DNA of 8,192 nucleotides from JBCCMB01 sp039026555 (GCA_039026555.1 JBCCMB010000125.1:1-8192), one strand, 5' to 3'. Positions 1-7,004 are shown, counted from the stretch's first letter. Notes: generated by a model not told the origin, from the letters alone. Program-made: numbers and translations.

Positions 1-149
1 AAGCCAACGACCGATTGAACCTGCTTCATGCGCTCGGCGACATTGAAATATTGCTGCGTGTAAAGGCTCGCAAAGACAAGCATTGCGACGATCGGCGCGG
101 CGACGGCGATGCCGATCCGCCAAGCGATCGATAAAGATGACAAACGCAC
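1..149 (-). CDS. N-terminus of a membrane-anchored protein, possibly a sensor or chemoreceptor (partial)
   Basis: Only the first 49 codons are inside the window; the gene continues past the left edge. I chose the GTG at 149-147 because a GGGAG ribosome site lies six bases upstream. An in-frame ATG at 206 has no visible ribosome site and adds a less hydrophobic, Cys-containing leader. The peptide has a short basic start, then a hydrophobic segment at about residues 9-27 (key stretch IGIAVAAPIVAMLVFASLY). A polar, probably helical stretch rich in Q, V, M and K follows. One N-terminal transmembrane helix followed by an extracytoplasmic helix is typical of chemoreceptors, NIT-domain sensors and sensor kinases, but no domain signature is present to decide between them. 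It lies 142 bases after der, and a possible promoter in the gap suggests a separate transcription unit. That it is coding is fairly sure; the function is a guess. Confidence 0.6.
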   Translation of the reverse strand, partial: MRLSSLSIAWRIGIAVAAPIVAMLVFASLYTQQYFNVAERMKQVQSVVG

Positions 150-235
150 AAGGCACTCCCAACCAGCTCGTGATTCTGCAGGAGATTGCGCCGCGCGCCC
201 TTGCATTAGTGTTAACGGGCGGGGACAAGCTTTTA

Positions 236-262
236 ATCATAGCTTCCGGGGCGAAACGCCAA
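236..262 (-). promoter_or_regulatory. Possible sigma70-type promoter for the partial membrane-protein gene
   Basis: On the minus strand a TATGAT box (241-236) matches five of six bases of the -10 consensus. A TTGGCG box (262-257) matches four of six of the -35 consensus. The spacer is 15 bases, shorter than ideal. It would give a leader of about 80 bases before the GTG start at 149. It lies just beyond the hairpin that closes der, as expected at a transcription-unit boundary. The call is weak because alphaproteobacterial promoters often depart from the consensus. Confidence 0.25.
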
Positions 263-276
263 AGGCGAACGAATAC

Positions 277-292
277 GGGCCTTGTCAGGCCC
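277..292 (-). terminator. Hairpin overlapping the der stop codon, possible terminator
   Basis: A perfect 6-bp inverted repeat, GGGCCT / AGGCCC with a four-base loop, starts at the last base of the der TAG stop (294-292). A second small GC hairpin (CGCC-TTT-GGCG) follows a few bases later on the minus strand. No run of T follows, so it is not a classical intrinsic terminator. It could slow polymerase, assist Rho or protect the 3' end of the mRNA. Confidence 0.3.
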
Positions 293-1689
293 TAGGTCTT
301 ATCCGCATACGGGTTTTTACCCTGCCTTACGATCAAGCGAATCGGAACGCCCGGCATGTCGAACGCCTCTCTCAATCCGTTGACCAGATAGCGCTTGTAG
401 CTCTCCGGCATTTGATCGCCGCGCGACGCCATCAAGACGAAGGTCGGCGGCCGCGTCTTCATCTGCGCCATATAACGCGGCTTGATACGTCGACCGCCCG
501 GCGCCGGCGGCGGATGACGCTGCACCGTATGCTGCAGCCAATCATTGAGATCCTTGGTCTTCACGCGCGCGGACCAATCGTCAAACACTTTGGACGCGGC
601 CGCCATCACCTTGTCTAGATTACGGCCCGTCACGCCGGAGGTGGTCACCAAAGGCGCGCCTTTAGATTGCGGCAGAAGGCGGCGCGCCATGTCCTCCAGC
701 TCTTTACGCGTTTCGGACGGGTTTTCCACCAAATCCCATTTGGTGCAGACATAAACCAGGCCCCGACCCTCGCGCAGCGCCAGATCGGCGATCTGAAGAT
801 CCTGTTTTTCAAACGCCTCGCGCGCATCCATCACCAAAGCGACCACATCGGAATAGCGGATCGCGTGGATGGTTTCGCCCGTAGACATTTTTTCCAAGCG
901 TTCCTGCACCTTGGCGCGTTTGCGAAGCCCGGCGGTGTCCACCAGGCGTAATTCGCGGCCTTCCCACTCCCAAGCCACGGTGACCGCGTCGCGCGTGATG
1001 CCTGCTTCCGGCCCGGTCAGCAATCGATCGTCCTCAAGAAGCGCGTTGATGAGCGTTGATTTTCCCGCATTGGGTCGGCCGACCACGGTGAATTTCATGG
1101 GGCGTTCGGGCGCAGTTGGAACTTCTGCATCGGGATCGAAATCCGGTTCACGGTCCGCCTCCACTTCGGCGGCCATGGCGTCCAGCGAGGTTAAATCGGG
1201 CGCGGCGGTGACGATCGCCTCATAAAGATCCCCCATGCCTTCGCCATGTTCGGCCGAGATCGCCGCAGGATCGCCAAAGCCGAGGCCATAGGCTTCTAAA
1301 ACGCCGTTCTCGCCCTGGCGTCCCTCGCATTTATTGGCCACCAGCACGACAGGAGTGTCCGACCCGCGCAGCAATTGCGCGAACCGCTCATCAACAGGCG
1401 TTACGCCGTCGCGCGCGTCGATTACGAACAAGCACACATCCGCTTCGGTCACCGCCATCTCGGTTTGCCGACGCATACGCGCCTCCAAGGAGGCGTCCGT
1501 CACATCTTCAAAACCAGCAGTGTCGATGAGCGTAAAATCGAGGTCGCCGAGACGTCCTCGCGCTTCCTTGCGATCGCGCGTCACCCCAGGCTGATCGTCC
1601 ACAATGGCGATCTTCTTACCAACCAAACGATTGAACAGGGTCGACTTGCCCACATTCGGGCGCCCGACCACGGCGATGGTCAACGCCAT
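292..1689 (-). CDS. der: Ribosome biogenesis GTPase Der (EngA)
   Basis: Der is an essential GTPase with two G domains in tandem; it binds the 50S subunit late in assembly. The 465-residue protein is complete and close to the usual length (E. coli Der is about 490). G domain 1 has the P-loop GRPNVGKS (9-16), switch GVTRD (35-39), DTAG (56-59) and the base-recognition motif NKCE (119-122). An acidic linker covers about 168-197. G domain 2 has GRPNAGKS (204-211), GITRD (230-234), DTAG (251-254) and TKWD (316-319). The C-terminal KH-like domain includes GRRIKPRYMAQ and ends in a short basic tail. The ATG at 1689 has AAGGAGAG just upstream. The gene lies 86 bases after bamB on the same strand, as in the yfgM-bamB-der cluster of enterobacteria. 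The second G4 motif has Thr where Asn is usual. The identity is not in doubt. Confidence 0.97.
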   Translation of the reverse strand: MALTIAVVGRPNVGKSTLFNRLVGKKIAIVDDQPGVTRDRKEARGRLGDLDFTLIDTAGFEDVTDASLEARMRRQTEMAVTEADVCLFVIDARDGVTPVDERFAQLLRGSDTPVVLVANKCEGRQGENGVLEAYGLGFGDPAAISAEHGEGMGDLYEAIVTAAPDLTSLDAMAAEVEADREPDFDPDAEVPTAPERPMKFTVVGRPNAGKSTLINALLEDDRLLTGPEAGITRDAVTVAWEWEGRELRLVDTAGLRKRAKVQERLEKMSTGETIHAIRYSDVVALVMDAREAFEKQDLQIADLALREGRGLVYVCTKWDLVENPSETRKELEDMARRLLPQSKGAPLVTTSGVTGRNLDKVMAAASKVFDDWSARVKTKDLNDWLQHTVQRHPPPAPGGRRIKPRYMAQMKTRPPTFVLMASRGDQMPESYKRYLVNGLREAFDMPGVPIRLIVRQGKNPYADKT

Positions 1690-1775
1690 CGAACTCTCCT
1701 TAACGCCTTATCATGCGGGATGCAGACCGGCGTTTACGTCCGATGCGCCCAATTTTCAAACGCTGCGCTGCAAAC

Positions 1776-3119
1776 CTAAGCGATCGCGACCAGCCGCCCA
1801 TCATCCGTCAGCACGTAAACGCGGCCGTTCGCGGCGATGGGTTCAATATAGACAGGATCGCCAATCTTCAAGGTCGATTGGATCTCGCCCGTCTGCGGAG
1901 ACAGCGCAACCGCCTGTCCTTCCGACGACACCAAGACAATTTTGTTGGACACCACAAGAGGCCCCGTCCACACAATGCGGTTCTTGCGACTTTTCTCATT
2001 CTTGAACTGCGGCAATTGCTCGGCCCAAACGACCCGGCCGTCCAGCTTGTCTAAGCAGACGACTTGCCCATCCACACCGACGATAAAGATGAACCCTCCA
2101 ACAACGGCCGGCGCCTGGATTGACCCAAAAGGCTGAACCCAAATGCGCGTGCCGGACCGCGCTTCAATCGCTGCTAAAACACCGGATTGGCTCGCGGCGT
2201 AGACCACGCCTTCAGAAATCACGGGCCTCCCGGCGATGTCGTTGATCGCCGACAAGGGCGTAAAGCGTCCCGCCGTGGTTAGCGCATCGCTCCACAAGCG
2301 ACGCCCGTTTGCAGGCAAGTAAGCGATCAATTCTCCGGATGAAAACGGCGCAACCATCAAATCGCCGGAAACCGCCGGGCTCGGCGAAGACAACACACGC
2401 GCCGTCTCCGCGATCGCTTGGTCATTCCAAGTCACCGCACCTGTATCGATATCCAGGGCGTAGACTTCATTGTTGGTGCTCGTGACGTAAGCCTTGCCGT
2501 CCTGAATGGCCGGAGCGCCCGACATGGGCGCATCCGTACGGCGGCGCCAGATCTCACTTCCGTCTGCGGTTGAAAGCGCAATCAAATAGCCAAATCCAGA
2601 CGACACCAAGAGTTTGTCGCCGCCAACCGCCAATCCGCCGCCGACGGCGGTCCGGTCGCGTCTGCGCGGCGGTTCCAGCTTGAGCGCCCAAATCCGCGAT
2701 CCGGTGGACGCGTCAAAGGCTCGCACTGATTGCGCCGCATCAATCACGAATATCTTGCCGTCAGCCACCACCGGCGGCGAGACTAGACGTTTGGTGCGCG
2801 AGGACCCCTCGCCCGCGCCTATGCGCCAATCCACCGCAAACCGCTCGGCGGCCGCCAAATGACCCGGCGTCTTTTCGGGCAATCCGCCAGCCTGCGGCCA
2901 GTCCGAAGCGGCTTCGGAATCCGGCAGCAAAACCGCCACCGCCGCCAAATCTGGATCCGCAGCCAGAGGTTCGGTCGCGATCGACAGAGGCACCCGGCCG
3001 GCGCGTTCCGCCGCTTCTTCAGCTTCCCGCGCCTCGTTTCGGAACGGATTGGGGATGATGCTGCATGCCGCAACGGCTGAAACGACGACGCCCAGCAAAA
3101 CCAGTCTTACGATTTTCAT
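1776..3119 (-). CDS. bamB: Outer membrane assembly lipoprotein BamB (PQQ-like beta-propeller)
   Basis: BamB is the propeller lipoprotein of the BAM complex, which folds beta-barrel proteins into the outer membrane. The 447-residue protein starts with a lipoprotein signal: two basic residues, a hydrophobic core, and the lipobox VAAC with the modified Cys at position 19. Ser at +2 fits sorting to the outer membrane. The remainder shows about eight propeller repeats of the form V-x-x-G-x-V-x-A-(L/I)-D-x-x-T-G-x-x-x-W, for example around VRAFDASTGSRIW, VYALDIDTGAVTW and VVCLDKLDGRVVW. It is longer than E. coli BamB (392), mostly in the region before the first blade. Its ATG overlaps the stop of the YfgM-like gene as ATGA, with GAGG about ten bases upstream, so translation is probably coupled. 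Other PQQ-repeat proteins look similar, but the lipobox and the der neighbour support BamB. Confidence 0.92.
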   Translation of the reverse strand: MKIVRLVLLGVVVSAVAACSIIPNPFRNEAREAEEAAERAGRVPLSIATEPLAADPDLAAVAVLLPDSEAASDWPQAGGLPEKTPGHLAAAERFAVDWRIGAGEGSSRTKRLVSPPVVADGKIFVIDAAQSVRAFDASTGSRIWALKLEPPRRRDRTAVGGGLAVGGDKLLVSSGFGYLIALSTADGSEIWRRRTDAPMSGAPAIQDGKAYVTSTNNEVYALDIDTGAVTWNDQAIAETARVLSSPSPAVSGDLMVAPFSSGELIAYLPANGRRLWSDALTTAGRFTPLSAINDIAGRPVISEGVVYAASQSGVLAAIEARSGTRIWVQPFGSIQAPAVVGGFIFIVGVDGQVVCLDKLDGRVVWAEQLPQFKNEKSRKNRIVWTGPLVVSNKIVLVSSEGQAVALSPQTGEIQSTLKIGDPVYIEPIAANGRVYVLTDDGRLVAIA

Positions 3120-3847
3120 GACGGATCATCCTCAGGCGTTTCAGCAGACACGGCGGAGTCATCCCCCACGCCGGTCGTTTCAGACGCGTCAGGTGCGTCG
3201 ATTGGGGTTTCAGCGACCGGGATCACCGCCAGCGCCAGGTTTGCGCGGCTTTGAACGCCCGGCGGCACGTCCAAGTCCAGCGTCAAAACAGAGTATTCCC
3301 GACGCGCTCGAACATAATCGCCGGCCTCATAAGCTTTCGCGGCGATCAATTCGCGCGCCAGCGCACCAAACGCGCCACCCTGATCAAGGAGCGGCTGAAG
3401 ATCGCCTTCCAACGCGTCGAGCGTTTGTCCGTCCGCCTGCAGATACGCCGCTTTCAACCGCGCAAGGTCTTCTAGAGGCCCCGCGCCGTCCGCAGCGCTG
3501 ATCAACGTTTCGGCCGCAGCTGAGGCGTCGGCGTTCACGCCGAGTTCCAGATCCGCCAATTGGTGCGCCGCAAGAACGCCGAAACCGCCGCCACCCAAAC
3601 TGGTTTCAGTCAATGCGGTTTTTGCGGTCGCAGAATCTCCGGTCTGCGTCGCGGCGCGCGCGGTTTCAAAGCTTAAAGCCGCCGCATCGATCGCGCTTTG
3701 TCTTTGATAGGACATGATCTCGCGCCCGCCGACGGCCAACACGATCAGAGCCGAAACGCCATAAACGAAAGGCGCCGCGCGCGACCAAGCTTTTTGCGCC
3801 TTTTCGGTGCGAAGGCTTTCTTCAACTTCATTAAAAACGTCGCTCAC
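3116..3847 (-). CDS. YfgM-like tetratricopeptide-type inner-membrane protein
   Basis: The 243-residue protein has a short charged cytoplasmic N-terminus (about 1-23), one transmembrane helix (about 24-41) and an alanine-rich helical region of TPR type (about 50-205). It ends in an acidic Asp/Glu/Thr/Ser tail. This layout matches YfgM of enterobacteria (206 residues), an inner-membrane partner of SecYEG and PpiD in the handling of exported proteins. The position directly before bamB and der is the same as for yfgM, and this supports the call more than the sequence alone. The start is GTG at 3847, with AGGAAGGA six bases upstream. It overlaps bamB by four bases. Its role in the translocon is inferred from the family; many annotations would say only tetratricopeptide repeat protein. 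Confidence 0.8.
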   Translation of the reverse strand: MSDVFNEVEESLRTEKAQKAWSRAAPFVYGVSALIVLAVGGREIMSYQRQSAIDAAALSFETARAATQTGDSATAKTALTETSLGGGGFGVLAAHQLADLELGVNADASAAAETLISAADGAGPLEDLARLKAAYLQADGQTLDALEGDLQPLLDQGGAFGALARELIAAKAYEAGDYVRARREYSVLTLDLDVPPGVQSRANLALAVIPVAETPIDAPDASETTGVGDDSAVSAETPEDDPS

Positions 3848-3972
3848 GCGTCGTCCTTCCTATCAAGTCTCATCGTCTCGCAATCATCCCCTCATGCGAG
3901 CGCGGACACTAGCCGGCCAAAAGGCTGCGGGCAACGCGCCAAAAGCCTCGTTTGGCGCCTCGGCCGCCGTCT
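3848..3972 (-). promoter_or_regulatory. panB / YfgM-like intergenic region with possible weak promoter
   Basis: This 125-base gap holds, on the minus strand, TTGCCC (3934-3929) and TAGTGT (3911-3906) separated by 17 bases: four of six and three of six consensus matches. It could start a transcript of the YfgM-like, bamB and der genes apart from panB. The octamer GCCAAAAG (plus-strand reading) occurs at 3916-3923 and again at 3938-3945, 22 bases apart, which is about two helical turns. One copy lies in the hairpin described separately. The promoter call is weak. Confidence 0.25.
3936..3958 (-). terminator. Hairpin after panB, possible terminator or attenuator
   Basis: A perfect 8-bp inverted repeat, GCGCCAAA / TTTGGCGC with a seven-base loop, begins about 15 bases after the panB stop on the minus strand. 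There is no T tract after it, so strong intrinsic termination is not supported. It may instead be a partial terminator between panB and the bamB-der genes, an mRNA 3'-end stabiliser, or a protein site. Confidence 0.35.
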
Positions 3973-4803
3973 TTAGACTTTCCCTTTGCCGGCGGCGGCG
4001 TAGGTCTCGGCCGCGCCGGGGAATTTTCGAGACCTAACGTCGGATGCAAAGTCGATCGCCGCCCGCTCGATGTCATCTTTCACGGCTGCGTAGCGGCGCA
4101 CGAATTTCGGCGTCCAATCAAACAAGCCGATCATGTCTTCGGTGACCAAAACCTGCCCATCGCATTTGGCGGACGCGCCAATTCCGATGGTTGGACAGGA
4201 AACAGTCGCGGTGATTTCATCGGCTAGGTCTTCGGCAACCCCTTCCACCACAATGGCGAACGCGCCGGCCTGATCGACGGCGATCGCTTCGTTGAGCGCG
4301 CGTTCCCACTCGCCTTCGCCGCGCCCTTTAGATTTAAACCCGCCATCGACGTTGATTGCTTGAGGACGCAAGCCCACATGGCCCATCACCGGGACGCCGC
4401 GCTCGACCATATGAGCGATTTGCTCCGCCGCGTAGGCGCCGCTTTCGATTTTCACCGCCTGGCATCCGGTTTCCTTCATCAAACGCGCGGCGTTCAAAAA
4501 CGCTTGGTCGGAGTTTGTCTCGTAAGATCCAAACGGCATATCGACGACCACAAACGCTCGTTCCGAGCCGCGCATCACGGCTTGGCCGTGAAGAATCATC
4601 ATTTCCAACGTCACGCCGACGGTCGACGGAAGCCCGTGAAACACCATGCCGACGCTGTCCCCAACCAAAATGATATCTGCATGCGGGTCCAACATGCGCG
4701 CCATCGGGGCCGAATACGCCGTTAAGCAGACAATCGGATCGCCCGTCTTAGCGGCGGCGATGTCTTTCACGGTTTTTCGGCGGATCTGGTTCTGGGCGGA
4801 CAT
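3973..4803 (-). CDS. panB: 3-methyl-2-oxobutanoate hydroxymethyltransferase PanB
   Basis: PanB is a cytoplasmic TIM-barrel enzyme. It transfers a hydroxymethyl group from 5,10-methylenetetrahydrofolate to 2-oxoisovalerate to make ketopantoate, the first committed step to pantothenate and coenzyme A. The 276-residue protein is complete (E. coli 264). Family motifs are visible in order: LTAYSAPMAR (27-36), ILVGDSVGM (45-53) with metal ligand Asp49, VVVDMPFGSYE (85-95) with Asp88, AVKIESG (116-122) with Glu120, MGHVGLRPQ (140-148), and IVVEGV (184-189) with the likely catalytic Glu187. A late segment has PTIGIGA and CDGQVLVTEDMIG. Residue roles are assigned by comparison with E. coli PanB. The ATG at 4803 has AGAAAGG upstream. 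panC is not in the window, so the pathway genes are not all clustered here. It lies 79 bases after the NnrU-family gene on the same strand. Confidence 0.96.
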   Translation of the reverse strand: MSAQNQIRRKTVKDIAAAKTGDPIVCLTAYSAPMARMLDPHADIILVGDSVGMVFHGLPSTVGVTLEMMILHGQAVMRGSERAFVVVDMPFGSYETNSDQAFLNAARLMKETGCQAVKIESGAYAAEQIAHMVERGVPVMGHVGLRPQAINVDGGFKSKGRGEGEWERALNEAIAVDQAGAFAIVVEGVAEDLADEITATVSCPTIGIGASAKCDGQVLVTEDMIGLFDWTPKFVRRYAAVKDDIERAAIDFASDVRSRKFPGAAETYAAAGKGKV

Positions 4804-4882
4804 AGCGCGCCTTTCTTAAAAACATGGAAGATCGGCCTTAGCCGCGCCTTGGACCGAAGGCAATGTCGGGTCGATCGCACCG

Positions 4883-5461
4883 CTAATAGAGCGGCGCGAC
4901 AACCGCGATCCCGAACAAGATCTCGTGCAGGTAGAATGCGATCAACGCATAAAGGCCCGTACCGGCCCCTATCGCGACCATATCCCAAGTGAAGCTCGCC
5001 GCTGCGCCTTGCGCGCCCACATCCCCGCGACGCTTCAACATAATCCGGTCAAACACCGCGTAGGCCAAAAATGCGCCGAACAGAAAAATTGACGCCAAAT
5101 CGCCGTTTGAGAGCAAATGCGACGCCGCCCAGATCTTTACCGCGAGCAAATAGGGATGCTTCGACCATTCCTTGATGTAACCGGTCGGCGTATACGCCGC
5201 GACCAGCAAGATCATCGAAAACACCATTAGGGACAATGGTAAATGCCGCGTCCAAACAGGCGGGTCCCAAACGGGTATGCCGCGCGATAGGCCATACCCA
5301 TAGATCATGAGCGTCAGACCGACCGCCGAGACTAAGGAATAAAGCCCCATATAGGGTCCATACCCTAGGCGCTCCTTGATATCTCCAGGTCCGCGCGCGC
5401 GTGTCGCCGAGAAGATATGCGCAGCGAAAAACACCACTAATCCCGAAATCAAAAGCGCCAT
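4883..5461 (-). CDS. NnrU-family integral membrane protein
   Basis: The 192-residue protein has about five to six hydrophobic segments (roughly 2-17, 38-58, 74-91, 104-118, 122-137, 160-190). It carries NnrU-family features: an early AAH (His15), RLGYGPYMGLYSLVSAVGL (31-49), a TRH (His73), and the central block KHPYLLAVKIWAASHLLSNGD (101-121) with His102 and His115. The family includes NnrU, linked to nitrite/nitric-oxide metabolism in rhizobia and Rhodobacter, and plant/cyanobacterial zeta-carotene isomerase (Z-ISO), which uses heme; some of these His residues may be heme ligands. The ATG at 5461 was chosen because GGGAGG lies six bases upstream and it begins at the family's usual N-terminus. 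The frame stays open to 5836, but that stretch is basic, low in family likeness, and overlaps the divergent gene. No nir or nor genes are near, so the substrate is unknown. Confidence 0.85.
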   Translation of the reverse strand: MALLISGLVVFFAAHIFSATRARGPGDIKERLGYGPYMGLYSLVSAVGLTLMIYGYGLSRGIPVWDPPVWTRHLPLSLMVFSMILLVAAYTPTGYIKEWSKHPYLLAVKIWAASHLLSNGDLASIFLFGAFLAYAVFDRIMLKRRGDVGAQGAAASFTWDMVAIGAGTGLYALIAFYLHEILFGIAVVAPLY

Positions 5462-5652
5462 TATCGCCTCCCTGACGAATTGGCGCATTTGCGCCCTTGG
5501 TCGCATTTTGGCCGATCCGCAGGCGACATCCAAGAGAGGATCCAGACGCGCCGGAAATGTAAGCAGCCCTGTTTGATTTTCTTTAAAACGCCGCGACGGA
5601 TTTCTTGAACATGCGCGTTTGTAAGTAAGAGAGTGAGTTTGGAGGCGGCGAT
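5462..5652. promoter_or_regulatory. Divergent intergenic region between the NnrU-family and DUF1800 genes
   Basis: These 191 bases must hold the start signals of two divergent units. Both genes have strong ribosome sites at its ends: GGGAGG for the NnrU gene (minus strand) and GGAGG at 5641-5645 for the DUF1800 gene. An AT-rich patch lies at about 5571-5588, and a TTGAAC lies at 5605-5610 on the plus strand. I could not pair either with a convincing -10 box. On the minus strand TTAAAG and TTACAT, 18 bases apart, are a weak candidate. The region is assigned by position, not by clear promoter boxes. Confidence 0.4.
5482..5495. repeat. Short near-palindrome in the NnrU gene leader
   Basis: GGCGCA and TGCGCC are separated by TT, so the 14 bases form a perfect 6-bp inverted repeat. 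It sits about 20 bases before the NnrU start, just upstream of its ribosome site. The two-base spacer is too tight for a good RNA loop, so if it is functional, a dimeric protein site is more likely than an RNA hairpin. It may be chance in GC-rich DNA. Confidence 0.3.
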
Positions 5653-6999
5653 ATGTCCTTGATGGGCGCTTTGGCGGCGACGCGGTTCGGTTTGGGCGCG
5701 AAAGACGGCGACATCCAATCGGCCAGTGCGGATCCAGAGGGATGGCTACACGCACAGCTTGTTCAAATGGCTGGAAAAGACTTCCCGGACGCGCCTCTAA
5801 AATCGTCTCAAGCGCATATGACGGACGCGTTCGCATACATCCAGCACAAGCGCGCCCAAACAGCGGATGAGGCGGTAGAGCGCGCGTTTCGCGACTCAGC
5901 CCGACAAACGACGATTGCAGAGATCACAGCGCGCACGAGTTATGCGACGACGACGGAGAATGCGTTCCACGAGCGTTTGGTGCGGTTTTGGTCGAACCAT
6001 TTCACCGTCGCGGCCACGAGCCCGCAAACACGGCTTGTTGTCGGCGCCTATGAACGAGAAGCCATCCGTCCGAACATTCTAGGACGCTTCACCGATCTCG
6101 CACAGACCGCGATCTTCCACCCCGGAATGCTGATTTACCTCAACAACGCGCAATCGGTCGGTCCCAATTCTCGCGCGGGCAAGCGAAGAGGCCGCGGCCT
6201 CAACGAAAACCTCGCGCGTGAAGTCATGGAGCTGCACACCGTCACTCCGGCGTCGGGATACACCCAAGCCGACGTCACCGCCTTCGCAAAAGCGCTGACG
6301 GGATGGTTGGTGGGAAATCATCGGATTGAGCGTAATCGGATAGGACGCTCGGTGTTTTCCGATCTCCTACACGAACCCGGCCGACAAACCATCTTGGGCA
6401 AGCGTTATTCCGACACCGGCGGAGAGCAAGCCAAATCGATCGTTGAAGACTTATGCGCCTCGCCTCACACAGCGAAGAACATCGCCTACAAATTGGCCCG
6501 CCATTTCATTGCAGACGTCCCACCCGAAAGCCTCGTCGACAAGCTCAGCGCTAGCTTTCTAGAAACAGGCGGCGATCTGAAAGCGCTTTACACCACGCTC
6601 ATTCAGTCGGACGAGGCGTGGACCGCCGAGCCGCGGAAAGTGAAAACGCCTGACGAACTCATCATTTCGACAGGTCGATTGCTCGGACTTAAGCGCGTAC
6701 TCGCCGGCGATGCACGGCGGGTTTTCGAAAGCTTCGCGCAAATTCCTTTCACCGCGCCCTCGCCGGAAGGTTGGCCGGACGACGCAGCGGCCTGGACGGG
6801 TCCCGACGCCCTAATGAAGCGGATTGAATGGGCCAACCGAATTGGCGAGCAAAATTCGACGCTCGATGCCCGCCAGCTGCTGGACGCCGCTTTAGGCGCT
6901 CGGGCCTCCAACGCCGCTATCCAAGCGGTCATGCGCGCCGAAAGCCCAAGCCAAGCCATCGCGCTCGCCTTGATGAGCCCAGACTTTCAGATGAGGTAA
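5653..6999 (+). CDS. DUF1800 family protein
   Basis: The 448-residue protein belongs to the DUF1800 family, which is widespread, has no known biochemical activity, and is nearly always encoded beside a DUF1501 gene. Family hallmarks are clear: the N-terminal AATRFGLGA (8-16), RFWSNHF (111-117), a block with NAQSVGPNSRAGKRRGRG, then LNENLAREVMELHT (183-196) and GYTQADVTAFAKALTGW (202-218). KLARHF is at 280-285, and a C-terminal PEGWPDD is followed by a helical end finishing SPDFQMR. His116, His195 and His284 with nearby Glu and Asp are conserved-looking polar residues, but no catalytic role is known to me. The ATG at 5653 has GGAGG seven bases upstream. The domain starts at once, with no signal peptide visible. 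The DUF1501 start is five bases after the stop, so the two genes almost certainly form one operon. Confidence 0.93.
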   Translation: MSLMGALAATRFGLGAKDGDIQSASADPEGWLHAQLVQMAGKDFPDAPLKSSQAHMTDAFAYIQHKRAQTADEAVERAFRDSARQTTIAEITARTSYATTTENAFHERLVRFWSNHFTVAATSPQTRLVVGAYEREAIRPNILGRFTDLAQTAIFHPGMLIYLNNAQSVGPNSRAGKRRGRGLNENLAREVMELHTVTPASGYTQADVTAFAKALTGWLVGNHRIERNRIGRSVFSDLLHEPGRQTILGKRYSDTGGEQAKSIVEDLCASPHTAKNIAYKLARHFIADVPPESLVDKLSASFLETGGDLKALYTTLIQSDEAWTAEPRKVKTPDELIISTGRLLGLKRVLAGDARRVFESFAQIPFTAPSPEGWPDDAAAWTGPDALMKRIEWANRIGEQNSTLDARQLLDAALGARASNAAIQAVMRAESPSQAIALALMSPDFQMR

Positions 7000-7004
7000 A
7001 CGTT

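Noticed and set aside
150..206. ATG at 206 as start of the partial membrane protein
   Set aside because: No ribosome site precedes it, while the in-frame GTG at 149 has GGGAG at good spacing and starts directly before the transmembrane helix.
109..618. Plus-strand open frame across the end of der
   Set aside because: It is antisense to a certain der gene; the protein is Arg/His-rich with no recognisable motif, as expected for a shadow frame in GC-rich DNA.
5462..5836. Open minus-strand extension upstream of the NnrU-family start
   Set aside because: It overlaps the start of the divergent DUF1800 gene, encodes a basic Arg/Pro-rich stretch unlike the family, and a much better start with GGGAGG exists at 5461.
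6828..7004. Upstream in-frame ATG for the DUF1501 gene
   Set aside because: It lies inside the DUF1800 coding region in another frame. The ATG at 7005 has its own ribosome site and begins a proper twin-arginine-type signal peptide.
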